A stretch of DNA of 39,087 nt from Pelagibacterium lacus (lineage in GTDB: Bacteria; Pseudomonadota; Alphaproteobacteria; Rhizobiales; Devosiaceae). Location of the stretch: positions 1 through 39,087 of the forward strand of contig NZ_QQNH01000027.1 in NCBI RefSeq assembly GCF_003345525.1, in the 5' to 3' direction. Shown here one piece after another: positions 29,671-39,087 of this stretch. The first letter of the stretch is position 1. The number at the start of each line of letters is the position of its first letter. The notes beneath the pieces were generated by a model that worked only from the letters and a program-made list of their open reading frames with translations, was not told the origin of the DNA and searched no databases. Made by a program: the position numbers and the translations under genes.

Positions 29671-30468
29671 CTATTGGCCGGTGAGCAGGGCGCTGGTGGC
29701 GATGGTGACATCGGGCTGGCGCATGAGGCTTTCGCCGACCAGGAAGCAGCCGATATCGGCCTTCTCCTCGATGCGGCTAACGTCCGCATGGGTGAAGATG
29801 CCGCTTTCGGAGACCAGCAACCGGTCGCCATCCACCATGCCGGCCAGGGCGATGGTGGTGTCGAGCGACACTTCGAAGGTGCGCAGGTTGCGGTTGTTGA
29901 TGCCGATAAAGCCGCAACCCAGATTGAGCGCCCGCTCCATTTCCGGGGCGTCGTGAACCTCGACGAGGGCATCCATGTTCCATTCCCCGGCCGCGTCGAT
30001 CAGCGCGCGGGCGGCGTCATCGTCGACCGAGGCGAGGATGACGAGGATGCAATCGGCACCCCAGGCGCGGGCCTCGGCGACCTGATAGGGCTCGAAAAGA
30101 AAATCCTTGCGCAGGGCCGGAAGGGAGGTCGCGTTGCGCGCCTCGGCGAGAAAATGCGGATAGCCCTGAAAGGAGGGGGTGTCGGTCAGGACCGAGAGGC
30201 AGGCCGCTCCGCCCGCTTCATAGGCCCGGGCCAGCGCGGCCGGCTCGAAATCGGCGCGAATGAGGCCCTTGGAGGGGCTGGCCTTCTTGACCTCGGCGAT
30301 GAGGCCATAGCGCCCCTCGGCGCGTTTGGCGCGCAAGGCCCCGACGAAGTCGCGCGGGGCGTCCTGGTCGCGCGCCGCGGCTTCCACCTCGGCCAGCGGG
30401 CGCGCGGCCTTGGCGGCGGCGATCTCCTCGCGCTTATAAGCTTCGATCTTGCGGAGAATGTCGTTCAT
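29671..30468 (-). CDS. trpC: Indole-3-glycerol phosphate synthase
   Basis: A 265-residue TIM-barrel enzyme, the fourth step of tryptophan synthesis. [16 protein letters not shown] (about residues 56-71) carries the catalytic Lys; [13 protein letters not shown]-like (here [13 protein letters not shown]), [32 protein letters not shown] and [14 protein letters not shown] are the successive barrel loops. It is a single-function enzyme, not fused to TrpF. The start ATG overlaps the trpD stop (ATGA). Confidence 0.97.
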   Translation of the reverse strand: MNDILRKIEAYKREEIAAAKAARPLAEVEAAARDQDAPRDFVGALRAKRAEGRYGLIAEVKKASPSKGLIRADFEPAALARAYEAGGAACLSVLTDTPSFQGYPHFLAEARNATSLPALRKDFLFEPYQVAEARAWGADCILVILASVDDDAARALIDAAGEWNMDALVEVHDAPEMERALNLGCGFIGINNRNLRTFEVSLDTTIALAGMVDGDRLLVSESGIFTHADVSRIEEKADIGCFLVGESLMRQPDVTIATSALLTGQ

Positions 30469-31478
30469 GCTGCACTCGCAATTGCAATGAGGCGATCAAG
30501 GGTCGCCCGGGCCTTGCCGCTGTCGATCATCTCGGCGCCCAGCGCCACGCCGTCGCGCAGCGTCTCGACGCGGTCGCTGACGATGAATGCCGCGGCGGCG
30601 TTGAGCAGCACGATATCGCGATAGGGGCCCTTGGCGCCGTCGAGCATGCGGCGCAATTCGGCGGCGTTGTGCTCGGGATCGCCGCCCACGATGTCGGCGA
30701 GGCTGGCGCGCGGCAGGCCGGCGTCTTCGGGAGTGACCTCGAAGGCGGTGAGATTGCCGTTCTTGATCTGGGAAACAAAGGAGGGGCCGGTGGTGGAAAG
30801 CTCGTCGAGCCCGCTATCGCCATGGACGACCCAGGCCGATTGCGCCTGGTTGGCGAGAAGGGCGGCTGCGACGGGTTCGACCCATTCGCGGTCATAGACC
30901 CCGAGGAGATAGCGCCTCGCCCCGGCCGGATTGGCCTGCGGGCCGAGCAGGTTGAACATGGTGCGCACGCCCATCTCGGTGCGGGCCGGACCCACATGAC
31001 GCATGGCGGGATGATGGTTGGGGGCGAACATGAAGCCGATCCCGGCCTCGCGGATGCAGGCGGCGATGCGTTCGGGCGACAGGTCGAGGCTGATGCCAAG
31101 CTTTTGCAGCGCTTCGGCGGAACCGGACTTGGACGACAGGGCCTTGTTGCCGTGCTTGGCGACCGGAACCCCGGCCGATGCGACGACGAAGGAGGCGCCG
31201 GTGGAGATGTTGAGCGTCCCCGCGCCGTCCCCGCCCGTGCCCACGATGTCGATGGCTTCGGCGGGGGCCTCGACGGGCACCATCTTGTTGCGCAGGATGG
31301 AGACGGCGGCGGCGATCTCGCCCACCGTCTCGCCCTTGACCCGCATGCCCATGAGGAAGGCGCCGGTCTGGGCCGGGGTGGCGCCGCCCGACATGATGAT
31401 CTCCATCACCTCGCGCATCTCGGTGCCGGTCAGGTCCTTGCGGTCGGCCAGCCGGTTGAGCGCCCCCTTGATGTCCAT
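30465..31478 (-). CDS. trpD: Anthranilate phosphoribosyltransferase
   Basis: A 337-residue enzyme for the second step of tryptophan synthesis. [20 protein letters not shown] (about residues 79-98) binds phosphoribosyl diphosphate; [20 protein letters not shown] and [20 protein letters not shown] are further signatures. The start is ATG at 31478. The frame upstream of it to 31604 overlaps trpG in another frame and is rejected. It lies 19 bp after trpG and is not fused to it, unlike the E. coli trpGD fusion. Confidence 0.97.
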   Translation of the reverse strand: MDIKGALNRLADRKDLTGTEMREVMEIIMSGGATPAQTGAFLMGMRVKGETVGEIAAAVSILRNKMVPVEAPAEAIDIVGTGGDGAGTLNISTGASFVVASAGVPVAKHGNKALSSKSGSAEALQKLGISLDLSPERIAACIREAGIGFMFAPNHHPAMRHVGPARTEMGVRTMFNLLGPQANPAGARRYLLGVYDREWVEPVAAALLANQAQSAWVVHGDSGLDELSTTGPSFVSQIKNGNLTAFEVTPEDAGLPRASLADIVGGDPEHNAAELRRMLDGAKGPYRDIVLLNAAAAFIVSDRVETLRDGVALGAEMIDSGKARATLDRLIAIASAA

Positions 31479-31497
31479 AGTCTCACTCCGATCCGGT

Positions 31498-32094
31498 TCA
31501 GGCGGCGCGGCCGGTGTTGAATTCGCGCGCGATGTTGAGGAAGTTCTGCAAGATGGCGTGGCCGTTTTCCGAGGAAATGCTCTCGGGGTGGAACTGGACG
31601 CCATGGACGGGCAATCCGGTATGCTGCAGGCCCATGATCTGCCCGTCCTCGGAGCGGGCGGTGACCGTCAGTTCGGCGGGCAGGCCGGGCTCGGCGACGA
31701 CCAGGGAATGATAGCGGGTGGCCTCGAACTGCCGGTTCAGCCCCCGGAACACCCCGCGCCCGTCATGGGTGATGGTCGAGACCTTGCCGTGCATGAGGGC
31801 GGGGGCGCGGACCACCTCGCCGCCGAACGCCTGGCCCATGGCCTGCATGCCCAGGCACACGCCGAACAGGGGGATCTCGCCGGCAAAGCGCGCGATCAGC
31901 GGCAGGCAGATGCCGGCCTCGGTCGGGGTGCGCGGGCCGGGGGAGATGACGATGGCCTCGGGGGCCCTGGCGGCAATCTCGTCAAGGGTGATGCGGTCGT
32001 TGCGCACCACTTCGGTCTCGGCGCCCAATTCGCCGATATAGTGGACGAGGTTGTAGGTGAAGCTGTCGTAGTTATCGATGACAAGTACGCGCAT
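31498..32094 (-). CDS. trpG: Anthranilate synthase, glutamine amidotransferase subunit
   Basis: A 198-residue class I glutamine amidotransferase that feeds ammonia to TrpE. The nucleophile is Cys80 in FGVCLGMQAMGQ, with His169 and Glu171 in VQFHPES. IDNYDSFTYNLVHYIGELG opens the protein. The start ATG at 32094 lies directly after the trpE stop with no gap. In other bacteria TrpG may also serve PabB for folate synthesis; whether it does so here cannot be told. Confidence 0.97.
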   Translation of the reverse strand: MRVLVIDNYDSFTYNLVHYIGELGAETEVVRNDRITLDEIAARAPEAIVISPGPRTPTEAGICLPLIARFAGEIPLFGVCLGMQAMGQAFGGEVVRAPALMHGKVSTITHDGRGVFRGLNRQFEATRYHSLVVAEPGLPAELTVTARSEDGQIMGLQHTGLPVHGVQFHPESISSENGHAILQNFLNIAREFNTGRAA

Positions 32095-33606
32095 CTATTG
32101 GCCCATCCTGGATTGGCCGGCATAGCGCAGCGCTTCCTCGGCAGCGCTGAACAGGGCGCGGGCCTTGTTCTCGCATTCGAGCTGTTCCAGCTCGGGCTGG
32201 GAATCGGCGACGATGCCGGCGCCGGCCTGCACATGCAGCTTGCCGTCCTTGAGGATGGCGGTGCGCAGGACGATGCAGGTATCCATGCGGCCATCGGCGC
32301 CGAAATAGCCCACGCAGCCGGCATAGATGCCGCGCCGGGCGATTTCGAGCTCGTCGATGATCTCCATGGCGCGCACCTTGGGCGCCCCGGAGACGGTGCC
32401 GGCCGGAAAGCCCGCCGAGAGCGCGTCGATATAGTCGAACTTGGGATCGAGCTCGCCCACCACATTGGAGACGATGTGCATGACGTGGGAATAGTATTCG
32501 AGGAAGAACTTGTCGGTGACCCTGACCGAGCCGATCTTGGCCACCCGGCCCACATCGTTGCGGCCCAGATCGAGCAGCATCAAGTGCTCGGAAAGTTCCT
32601 TGGGGTCCGAGAGCAGTTCCTCGGCCATCTCCCGGTCGCGCTCGGGGGTCGCGCCGCGCTTGCGGGTGCCGGCGATGGGCCGGATGGTGACCTCGCCCTC
32701 GTCGACCCGCACGAGGATTTCCGGGCTCGACCCGGCCACGGCGAAATCCCCCAGCTCGAGGAAGTACATATAGGGCGAGGGATTGGTGCGGCGCAGGGCG
32801 CGGTAGAGCGCCGAGGGCGGCAGGGTGAAATCGGCGGAAAAGCGCTGGCTGAGCACCACCTGGAAGATGTCGCCGGCGGCGATATACTCCTGCGCCCGGC
32901 GCACCATCGCGGCATAGGCCTCGCGCGAGGTGTTGGACTGGACCTCGATGGGGCCGAGGTCGACATCGGCGGCGCTGCGGGGCAGGGGCCCCTCGAGCCG
33001 GGCTATGGCCTCCTCGATGCGCTCCAGCGCCGATTGATAGGCCTGGCGGGCGGTGATGCCGGGGCGCGGATAGACCGGCGCGGTGAGGAACAATTCGTCC
33101 TTGAGAGTATCGAACACCGCGAGCGCCGAGGGGCGCATCATGATGGCGTCGGGCACGCCCAGCACGTCCGGGTTGGCGTCGGGCAACTCCTCCATGAAGC
33201 GGACCATGTCATAGCCCAGATAGCCGAACACGCCGGCCGAATTCGCGGGCAGGATGGACGGCATGTCGATGCGGCTCTCGGCGATCAGCGCGCGCAGGGC
33301 GTCGAGCGGCATGGCCGCGACCGGCTCATAGGCGTCCTCGCTGGTGCGGGCGCTGCGATTGATCTCGGCCCGGCCGTCGCGCACGCGCCACAGGAGGTCA
33401 GGCGCGAGCCCGATGATCGAATAGCGGCCGCGCTTGGCGCCGTCTTCCACCGATTCGAGCAGGAAGCTGTAGCGCTGCCCCTCGGCCAGCTTGAGATAGG
33501 TGCCGATGGGGGTTTCGAGATCGGCGACGACGCGGCGGTGCAGCACCTGGCCCTCGCCGGCCTCGTAGCGTTTCGCGAACAGGGTAAAGTCGGGGTCCTC
33601 TATCAT
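32095..33606 (-). CDS. trpE: Anthranilate synthase component I
   Basis: A 503-residue chorismate-using subunit, the first committed step to tryptophan. The N-terminal domain carries LLESVEDGAKRGRYSIIG, which includes the tryptophan feedback-binding element (LLES). The C-terminal chorismate domain has FQVVLSQRFSADF, RPIAGTRKRGATPERD, LMLLDLGRNDVGRV and FPAGTVSGAPKVRAMEII. It is not fused to TrpG, whereas several rhizobia have a TrpEG fusion elsewhere. I saw no trp leader peptide; the gene starts 7 bp after the ppiD stop and is probably read from the ppiD promoter. Confidence 0.97.
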   Translation of the reverse strand: MIEDPDFTLFAKRYEAGEGQVLHRRVVADLETPIGTYLKLAEGQRYSFLLESVEDGAKRGRYSIIGLAPDLLWRVRDGRAEINRSARTSEDAYEPVAAMPLDALRALIAESRIDMPSILPANSAGVFGYLGYDMVRFMEELPDANPDVLGVPDAIMMRPSALAVFDTLKDELFLTAPVYPRPGITARQAYQSALERIEEAIARLEGPLPRSAADVDLGPIEVQSNTSREAYAAMVRRAQEYIAAGDIFQVVLSQRFSADFTLPPSALYRALRRTNPSPYMYFLELGDFAVAGSSPEILVRVDEGEVTIRPIAGTRKRGATPERDREMAEELLSDPKELSEHLMLLDLGRNDVGRVAKIGSVRVTDKFFLEYYSHVMHIVSNVVGELDPKFDYIDALSAGFPAGTVSGAPKVRAMEIIDELEIARRGIYAGCVGYFGADGRMDTCIVLRTAILKDGKLHVQAGAGIVADSQPELEQLECENKARALFSAAEEALRYAGQSRMGQ

Positions 33607-33613
33607 GGCGGCC

Positions 33614-35482
33614 CTATTCGATCCCCACCACGAGATTGAAGGCGTCCTGGTTGATGCGGATGCCCGCATCCTGGCGCAGGCCTTCGACGAAGCTGGAATA
33701 GAGGAGGTCGGCAAAGTTGGCCGAAAGCGCCTGGGCGGCCTGAGACGGGGTATCGGCCGAGGCGGGGATGACATCGGTCACCTCGAACACCACGATGGTG
33801 CCCTCCTGGGTCGGCACATAGCCGGAATAGCCCTCGCCGCCCTGGAACGCGGCCTGGGTCACGTCCGCATCGAGCAGCGCCTGGGCGCCATTGCGGGTGA
33901 AGGTGCCGCTGGCCTGCGGGATCTGCCCCTGGGCGGCGGCGACGGAAAACAGGTCCGAGCCCGCATCGAGGGCCTCGACCATTTCCTCGGCGGCGCGGGT
34001 CATGGCGATCTCGGTCTGGGCGTCCTGCCAGGCGGCGATGGCCGCGTCGCGAACCTCGTCGAGGGTCTGGTCGCGGGCCGGACTCACCGATTCGAGCTCG
34101 AAGAACACGGTGCGGTTCGAGCCCAGATTGACCGCCGGGGTGAAGCGGGCCTCCTCGGAAGCGGCGAACACCGCCTCGACGATGCGCGCTGCCGCGTCCT
34201 GGGGCAGGGTGTCGATGGCGGCGAGCTGGGCGCCGTCGCGGGTGAGGGCGACCTCGTGCACTTCGAGTCCATAGGCGGCGGCGACGTCGGCCATGGGCCG
34301 GAAGGCGGCGCGCGCCTCCTCGATCTCGTCATAGACGTCGAGCAGCATGGTCTGCGCGCGGGCCTGGGCCAGCGATTGCGCGATCTGGTCGCGGACCTCT
34401 TCGAGCGGACGCTGCCCGGCCGGGGCGATGGCGCTGACCCAGACGACGCGCTGGCCACCCGCGCCCTCGATCACCGCGTATCCGCCCTCGTCGAGCCCGA
34501 AAGCGGCCTGGGCAAGGGCGGGATCGGTGATCTCGGCGGCGGTCAGCGTGCCGAGCGCGCTGACCCCGGTCTGCAACCCGGCTTCGGAAACGGCGCTGGC
34601 AAAGCTCTCGCCGGCCAGCAGCGCGGCTTCGAAGATGGCGGCGCTCTCGGCGTCGGGCAGGGGGAGCTGATGGATGGTGCGGCGCTCGTCTACGGCATAT
34701 TGGGCCGCGGTGCGCTCATATTCGGCGGCGATCTCGGCCTCGCCGATCTCGATGCCCGCGGCGAGCGCCGGGACGGTGAGCGGCAGCAGGGTAATCTCGC
34801 GCGTCTCGACGGTGCGGAACCGGTTCTGGTTCTCGCTGAAGAACTGCTCGAGCTGCGCCTCCTCGGGGACGTCGCTCACCGCGAACAGCACGGGATTGAG
34901 CTCGACATAGTCGACGGCGCGCTGGTCGTTCTCATAGGAGCGGGCGATATCGAGCGCCACCTGGGGCAGCTGGACGCTGTCGAAGATGAAACCCACCTGC
35001 TCGCGGCCGGCCAGCTTGCGCTGGATGTTGAGATATTCCGCCTCGGTATAGCCGGACTGGCGCAGCATGGCGGCGAACTCGCGCGAGTCGAAAAGGCCCA
35101 GCGCGCTGGAAAAGGACGGGTCCTGGCGCACCAGTTGCGCCAGCCGTGCATCGGACGCCCCGAGCCCGAGCCGCTGGGTGAGCATATCGGCGGACGCCTC
35201 GTTGGCGAGGCGGACCAGCGCGGCATTGGGAACGCCATAGGCCACGGCGTCCTGCCCGACCGGCATGATGCCGGTCTGCTGCACGAACTGGTTGAGCTGG
35301 GCCTGATAGACGCGCTGGAAATCGCGCAGGGTGATGTTCTGGTCGCCGACGCGCGCGACCGTATTGGCGTTGAGATCGAGAAAGACCGAAGGAATGCCGA
35401 AACCCGCGACGGCAATGATGAGGATTCCGAGAAGGATCTTGGCGATCCAGCTGCGGCCGAAATTACGGAAATTATCGAGCAT
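33614..35482 (-). CDS. ppiD: PpiD/SurA-type peptidyl-prolyl isomerase
   Basis: A 622-residue periplasmic folding factor anchored by one N-terminal membrane helix (about residues 13-34, AKILLGILIIAVAGFGIPSV). A SurA-N-like chaperone region follows (about 36-170, VARVGDQNITLRDFQRVYQA), then a parvulin-like domain (about 240-360, acidic and Gln/Ala-rich, with weak rotamase residues) and a long C-terminal region. PpiD acts near SecYEG on newly exported proteins. It leads the trp-moa-lexA run; upstream of the trp genes this gene is common in alphaproteobacteria. The start ATG is at 35482. Isomerase activity may be lost, as in other PpiD proteins. Confidence 0.88.
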   Translation of the reverse strand: MLDNFRNFGRSWIAKILLGILIIAVAGFGIPSVFLDLNANTVARVGDQNITLRDFQRVYQAQLNQFVQQTGIMPVGQDAVAYGVPNAALVRLANEASADMLTQRLGLGASDARLAQLVRQDPSFSSALGLFDSREFAAMLRQSGYTEAEYLNIQRKLAGREQVGFIFDSVQLPQVALDIARSYENDQRAVDYVELNPVLFAVSDVPEEAQLEQFFSENQNRFRTVETREITLLPLTVPALAAGIEIGEAEIAAEYERTAAQYAVDERRTIHQLPLPDAESAAIFEAALLAGESFASAVSEAGLQTGVSALGTLTAAEITDPALAQAAFGLDEGGYAVIEGAGGQRVVWVSAIAPAGQRPLEEVRDQIAQSLAQARAQTMLLDVYDEIEEARAAFRPMADVAAAYGLEVHEVALTRDGAQLAAIDTLPQDAAARIVEAVFAASEEARFTPAVNLGSNRTVFFELESVSPARDQTLDEVRDAAIAAWQDAQTEIAMTRAAEEMVEALDAGSDLFSVAAAQGQIPQASGTFTRNGAQALLDADVTQAAFQGGEGYSGYVPTQEGTIVVFEVTDVIPASADTPSQAAQALSANFADLLYSSFVEGLRQDAGIRINQDAFNLVVGIE

Positions 35483-35558
35483 CTTGTTCCGATCGTTTAA
35501 AGGCCGGCTACAGCCTTATGTCTTAAATCCCTGGCCATATGGCCTTCGCGGCGCGCGC

Positions 35559-35588
35559 ATAATAAACAGGGTGCAACCGGCGCTGCAA
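35559..35588 (-). promoter_or_regulatory. Promoter for ppiD-trpEGDC-moaC-moeA
   Basis: On the minus strand TTGCAG (35588-35583) and TATTAT (35564-35559) are 18 bp apart, a good sigma-70-type match. This leaves a leader of about 70 nt before ppiD. It lies in the 172-bp divergent gap with tpiA; I found no equally good promoter for tpiA. Confidence 0.6.
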
Positions 35589-35654
35589 GGCACCCTCAGC
35601 GGGCCGGGTTAAGCCATTCCCATCCGCCGCGCAAGGCATAGAAAAGGACCATAG

Positions 35655-36410
35655 ATGAGCACACCCACGCGACCGCTGATCGCCGGCAACTGGAAGATGA
35701 ACGGCACCGATGCCGCGCTCGATGAACTGGCCCGTCTCAAGACCCTGCTCGGGGAGGCGCCGGGGCTGGCGGCCGAGGTGCTGGTCTGCCCGCCATCCAC
35801 CCTGATCCACCGGGCGGCACAGATCGCCGAAGGCAGCGATTTCCGCGTGGGCGGACAGGATTGCCACTGGCTGGCCAGCGGCGCGCATACGGGCGATATC
35901 AGCGCCGCCATGCTGCTCGACGCAGGGGCCAGCCATGTGATCCTCGGCCATTCCGAGCGCCGCGCCGATCACGGGGAGACCGACGCCATCGTCAGGGAGA
36001 AGACGAAGGCCGCGCTCGCCGGCGGGCTCGTCCCCATCGTCTGCGTGGGGGAAACCGAAGCCGAGCGCGTGGAGGGGCGGGCGAATCGGGTGATCGCCGA
36101 GCAACTGGCCGGCTCGCTCCCCGACGAAAGCGGCGCCGGCCCGATGGTCATCGCCTATGAGCCGGTCTGGGCCATCGGCACCGGCCGCACGGCGACTTTG
36201 GCCGACATCGCCGAGATGCACGCGCATATGCGCGCATTGCTGGTCGAGCGCTTCGGGGAGGCCGGGCGCGCCGCGCGGCTGCTCTATGGCGGCTCGGTCA
36301 AGCCCTCGAACGCCGCCGAGATCCTGGCGGTGCCCGATGTGGACGGGGCGCTGGTGGGCGGGGCGAGCCTTATGGCCGACGATTTCTTCTCGATCGTCGT
36401 CGCGGCTTGA
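35655..36410 (+). CDS. tpiA: Triose-phosphate isomerase
   Basis: A 251-residue TIM-barrel enzyme that interconverts dihydroxyacetone phosphate and glyceraldehyde 3-phosphate. The catalytic residues are Lys14 (AGNWKMN), His99 (VILGHSERR) and Glu169 (AYEPVWAIGTG); YGGSVKPSN and LVGGASL bind phosphate. Length is typical. The ATG at 35655 has AAGGA 7 nt upstream. It is followed by secG after 145 bp and then pyrG, a common alphaproteobacterial order. Confidence 0.98.
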   Translation: MSTPTRPLIAGNWKMNGTDAALDELARLKTLLGEAPGLAAEVLVCPPSTLIHRAAQIAEGSDFRVGGQDCHWLASGAHTGDISAAMLLDAGASHVILGHSERRADHGETDAIVREKTKAALAGGLVPIVCVGETEAERVEGRANRVIAEQLAGSLPDESGAGPMVIAYEPVWAIGTGRTATLADIAEMHAHMRALLVERFGEAGRAARLLYGGSVKPSNAAEILAVPDVDGALVGGASLMADDFFSIVVAA

Positions 36411-36555
36411 CACGCGTGAAAAAGTCCCGATCTACGACTGGTCAATAAAGGGCTTTGCGTGTAGAACGCCGCGCAACCAGACACCGTTCAGCCTTGCCCG
36501 GCACGATGCGTGCAGGGCGGGGCTTGTAGTTTTTATCAAGGGACCAGAGCGTCGC

Positions 36556-37083
36556 ATGGCCACAGTTCTTATCGTTGCCTATCTGTTGATCGTGATCGCC
36601 ATGATCATCGTGATCCTGCTCCAGCGGTCCGAGGGTGGCGGGCTTGGCATGGGCGGTGGCGGCAATTTCATGTCGGCGCGCGGCTCGGCCAACCTGTTGA
36701 CCCGCACCACGGCGATCCTCGGCACCTTGTTCATGGTGACCGCCATCGGCCTCACCATCATCAGCCAGACCGACCGCAGCTCGACCTCGATCCTCGATCA
36801 GGCCGCCCAGAACCCCGATGGCAGCCGCGCCACCGTGCTCGACGCCCTCGACGCGCTGGGGACCGGCGGCGATAGCGACCTCAACGTTCCCGCCCAGCCG
36901 GCCGGCGCCCAGGACGACCTGACCCCGCCGGCCGCAGACCCCGAAGCAGCGCCCGCGGATCTCGCGGTTCCGGCCGAGACGGCACCGGAGGCCCCGGCCG
37001 AGCAGGAGCCCGCGCAACCGGATGCGGCGCCCGCGGAAGAGACGGAACCCGAAGCGCCCGCCACCAGCACCACCGGCAACTAG
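36556..37083 (+). CDS. secG: Preprotein translocase subunit SecG with long acidic tail
   Basis: A 175-residue small SecYEG subunit. Two membrane helices (residues about 3-22 and 52-72) flank the conserved loop LLQRSEGGGLGMGGGGNF and SANLLTRTTAILGTLFM. E. coli SecG is 110 residues; here about 90 further residues form a low-complexity Ala/Pro/Glu/Asp tail (from about residue 105) with no helix pattern. The ATG at 36556 has AAGGGA about 12 nt upstream; an in-frame extension upstream overlaps tpiA in another frame and is rejected. An intrinsic terminator follows 24 bp after the stop. Confidence 0.93.
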   Translation: MATVLIVAYLLIVIAMIIVILLQRSEGGGLGMGGGGNFMSARGSANLLTRTTAILGTLFMVTAIGLTIISQTDRSSTSILDQAAQNPDGSRATVLDALDALGTGGDSDLNVPAQPAGAQDDLTPPAADPEAAPADLAVPAETAPEAPAEQEPAQPDAAPAEETEPEAPATSTTGN

Positions 37084-37107
37084 GCGCAACGGAAACGACC
37101 AGAGAAC

Positions 37108-37133
37108 GGGGATGGCGACATCCCCTTCTTTTT
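37108..37133 (+). terminator. Intrinsic terminator after secG
   Basis: A 7-bp perfect stem (GGGGATG with CATCCCC) and GCGA tetraloop are followed by TTCTTTTT. Additional GAA/TTC pairing can extend the stem past a bulged C. It separates secG from pyrG, which must have its own promoter in the remaining 60 bp; I could not identify that promoter clearly. Confidence 0.85.
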
Positions 37134-37187
37134 GTGTGGGAGCGTGCATGAGCGCGCTTCGAATCGAAGACGGCATATGTAAGGTAA

Positions 37188-38822
<1,635 letters not shown>

Positions 38823-38824
38823 CG

Positions 38825-39013
38825 ATGGGCGATCTCGTCAATCTGCGCCAGGCGCGCAAGACGAAGGCACGCGGCGAGAAGGAAAAGGCGGCCGCCGTCA
38901 ATCGCGCCAAATTCGGCCGGACCAAGGCCGAGCGCGAGGCGGGCGCGCAGCAGGCAGAGCTCGAGACGAGGCGCCTCGAGCTTCACCGGCGTCAATCGGA
39001 CAGCGAGGACTAG
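38825..39013 (+). CDS. DUF4169 family small basic protein
   Basis: A 62-residue protein, highly charged and probably one long helix. It opens MGDLVNLRQARKTKARG and continues KFGRTKAEREAGAQQAELE, the pattern of DUF4169, a small alphaproteobacterial family of unknown function. It starts 2 nt after the pyrG stop with no clear ribosome site, so translation probably depends on pyrG. In other genomes such genes often precede a ribbon-helix-helix protein; none starts in the 74 bp left here. Confidence 0.75.
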   Translation: MGDLVNLRQARKTKARGEKEKAAAVNRAKFGRTKAEREAGAQQAELETRRLELHRRQSDSED

Positions 39014-39030
39014 GTTCAATCGACATTCAG

Positions 39031-39084
39031 GATTCAATTCTGTCGGGGAGTGTGATTCATGGGTTTCCAGATTCAATGATCTGG
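39031..39084. other. GANTC cluster and inverted repeat at the window end
   Basis: GATTC occurs at 39031-39035, 39054-39058 and 39070-39074, three CcrM-type methylation sites in 44 bp. The last lies in a perfect 6-bp inverted repeat (CCAGAT and ATCTGG, 39067-39084). The region follows the DUF4169 stop and may be the promoter of the next gene or the start of a terminator cut by the window edge. Confidence 0.35.
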
Positions 39085-39087
39085 AGG

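Noticed and set aside
31018-33639. 873-codon plus-strand frame opposite trpD, trpG and trpE
   Set aside because: Shadow frame produced by strong third-position G/C bias; no recognisable protein features.
33605-35500. 631-codon plus-strand frame opposite ppiD
   Set aside because: Same shadow effect; the minus-strand ppiD has a membrane anchor and SurA-like region.
36421-36555. tRNA or small RNA in the tpiA-secG gap
   Set aside because: No cloverleaf or terminator is visible; only a weak promoter-like TGGTCA-N17-TAGAAC could be drawn, too poor to list.

Overview
The window is a GC-rich, gene-dense stretch of a Gram-negative alphaproteobacterial chromosome. It most likely belongs to Hyphomicrobiales (Rhizobiales), perhaps a Devosiaceae-type organism. 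The evidence is the gene order (proS-lolC-lolD-dnaE; rpsB-tsf-pyrH-frr-uppS-cdsA-rseP-bamA-lpxD-fabZ-lpxA-lpxI-lpxB; trpEGDC-moaC-moeA-lexA), a ProRS without the long editing insert, a single LolC/E-type permease, LpxI in place of LpxH, and LexA boxes of the alphaproteobacterial GTTC-N7-GTTC type. The genus is inference. I see no prophage, insertion sequence, CRISPR array, tRNA or rRNA.

Layout. 1-810: a broken DUF1801 gene and a secreted DUF1176-like gene, both on the minus strand, followed by an MscS channel gene (800-1663). 1664-2083: a 420-bp non-coding region with a strong minus-strand terminator and a likely small RNA. 2084-5467: proS, lolC and lolD. 5468-5778: a hairpin, then a LexA-controlled promoter and a 32-codon membrane-peptide gene just upstream of dnaE (5779-9279). 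9280-15477: rpsB-tsf with a structured leader, pyrH, frr, uppS, cdsA, rseP. 15478-22100: bamA, an intrinsic terminator, then the overlapping lipid A genes lpxD-fabZ-lpxA-lpxI-lpxB. 22110-24993: gltA and gltX on the minus strand. 25072-27192: comEC. 27186-35482: a long minus-strand run ppiD-trpE-trpG-trpD-trpC-moaC-moeA-lexA. 35655-39013: tpiA, secG, pyrG and a DUF4169 gene.

Most of the window is conserved core machinery: translation (ProRS, GluRS, S2, EF-Ts, RRF), replication (DnaE), envelope assembly (Lol, UppS, CdsA, RseP, BamA, lipid A steps, SecG, PpiD) and biosynthesis (Trp, Moco, pyrimidine, citrate synthase).

The most interesting signal is an SOS circuit. lexA (27186-27893) carries two perfect LexA boxes in its own promoter. 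A third perfect box, GAAC-N7-GAAC at 5592-5606, lies exactly between the -35 and -10 elements of a promoter driving an easily missed 32-residue single-pass membrane peptide at 5647-5745. Its size, topology and control match the SOS-induced division inhibitor SidA of Caulobacter; sequence homology is untested. dnaE follows 33 bp later and could be co-induced. Other points are a candidate small RNA at about 1762-1912, absence of dxr from its usual place between cdsA and rseP, an AT-rich odd-codon patch inside rseP, and a triple-hairpin rpsB leader.
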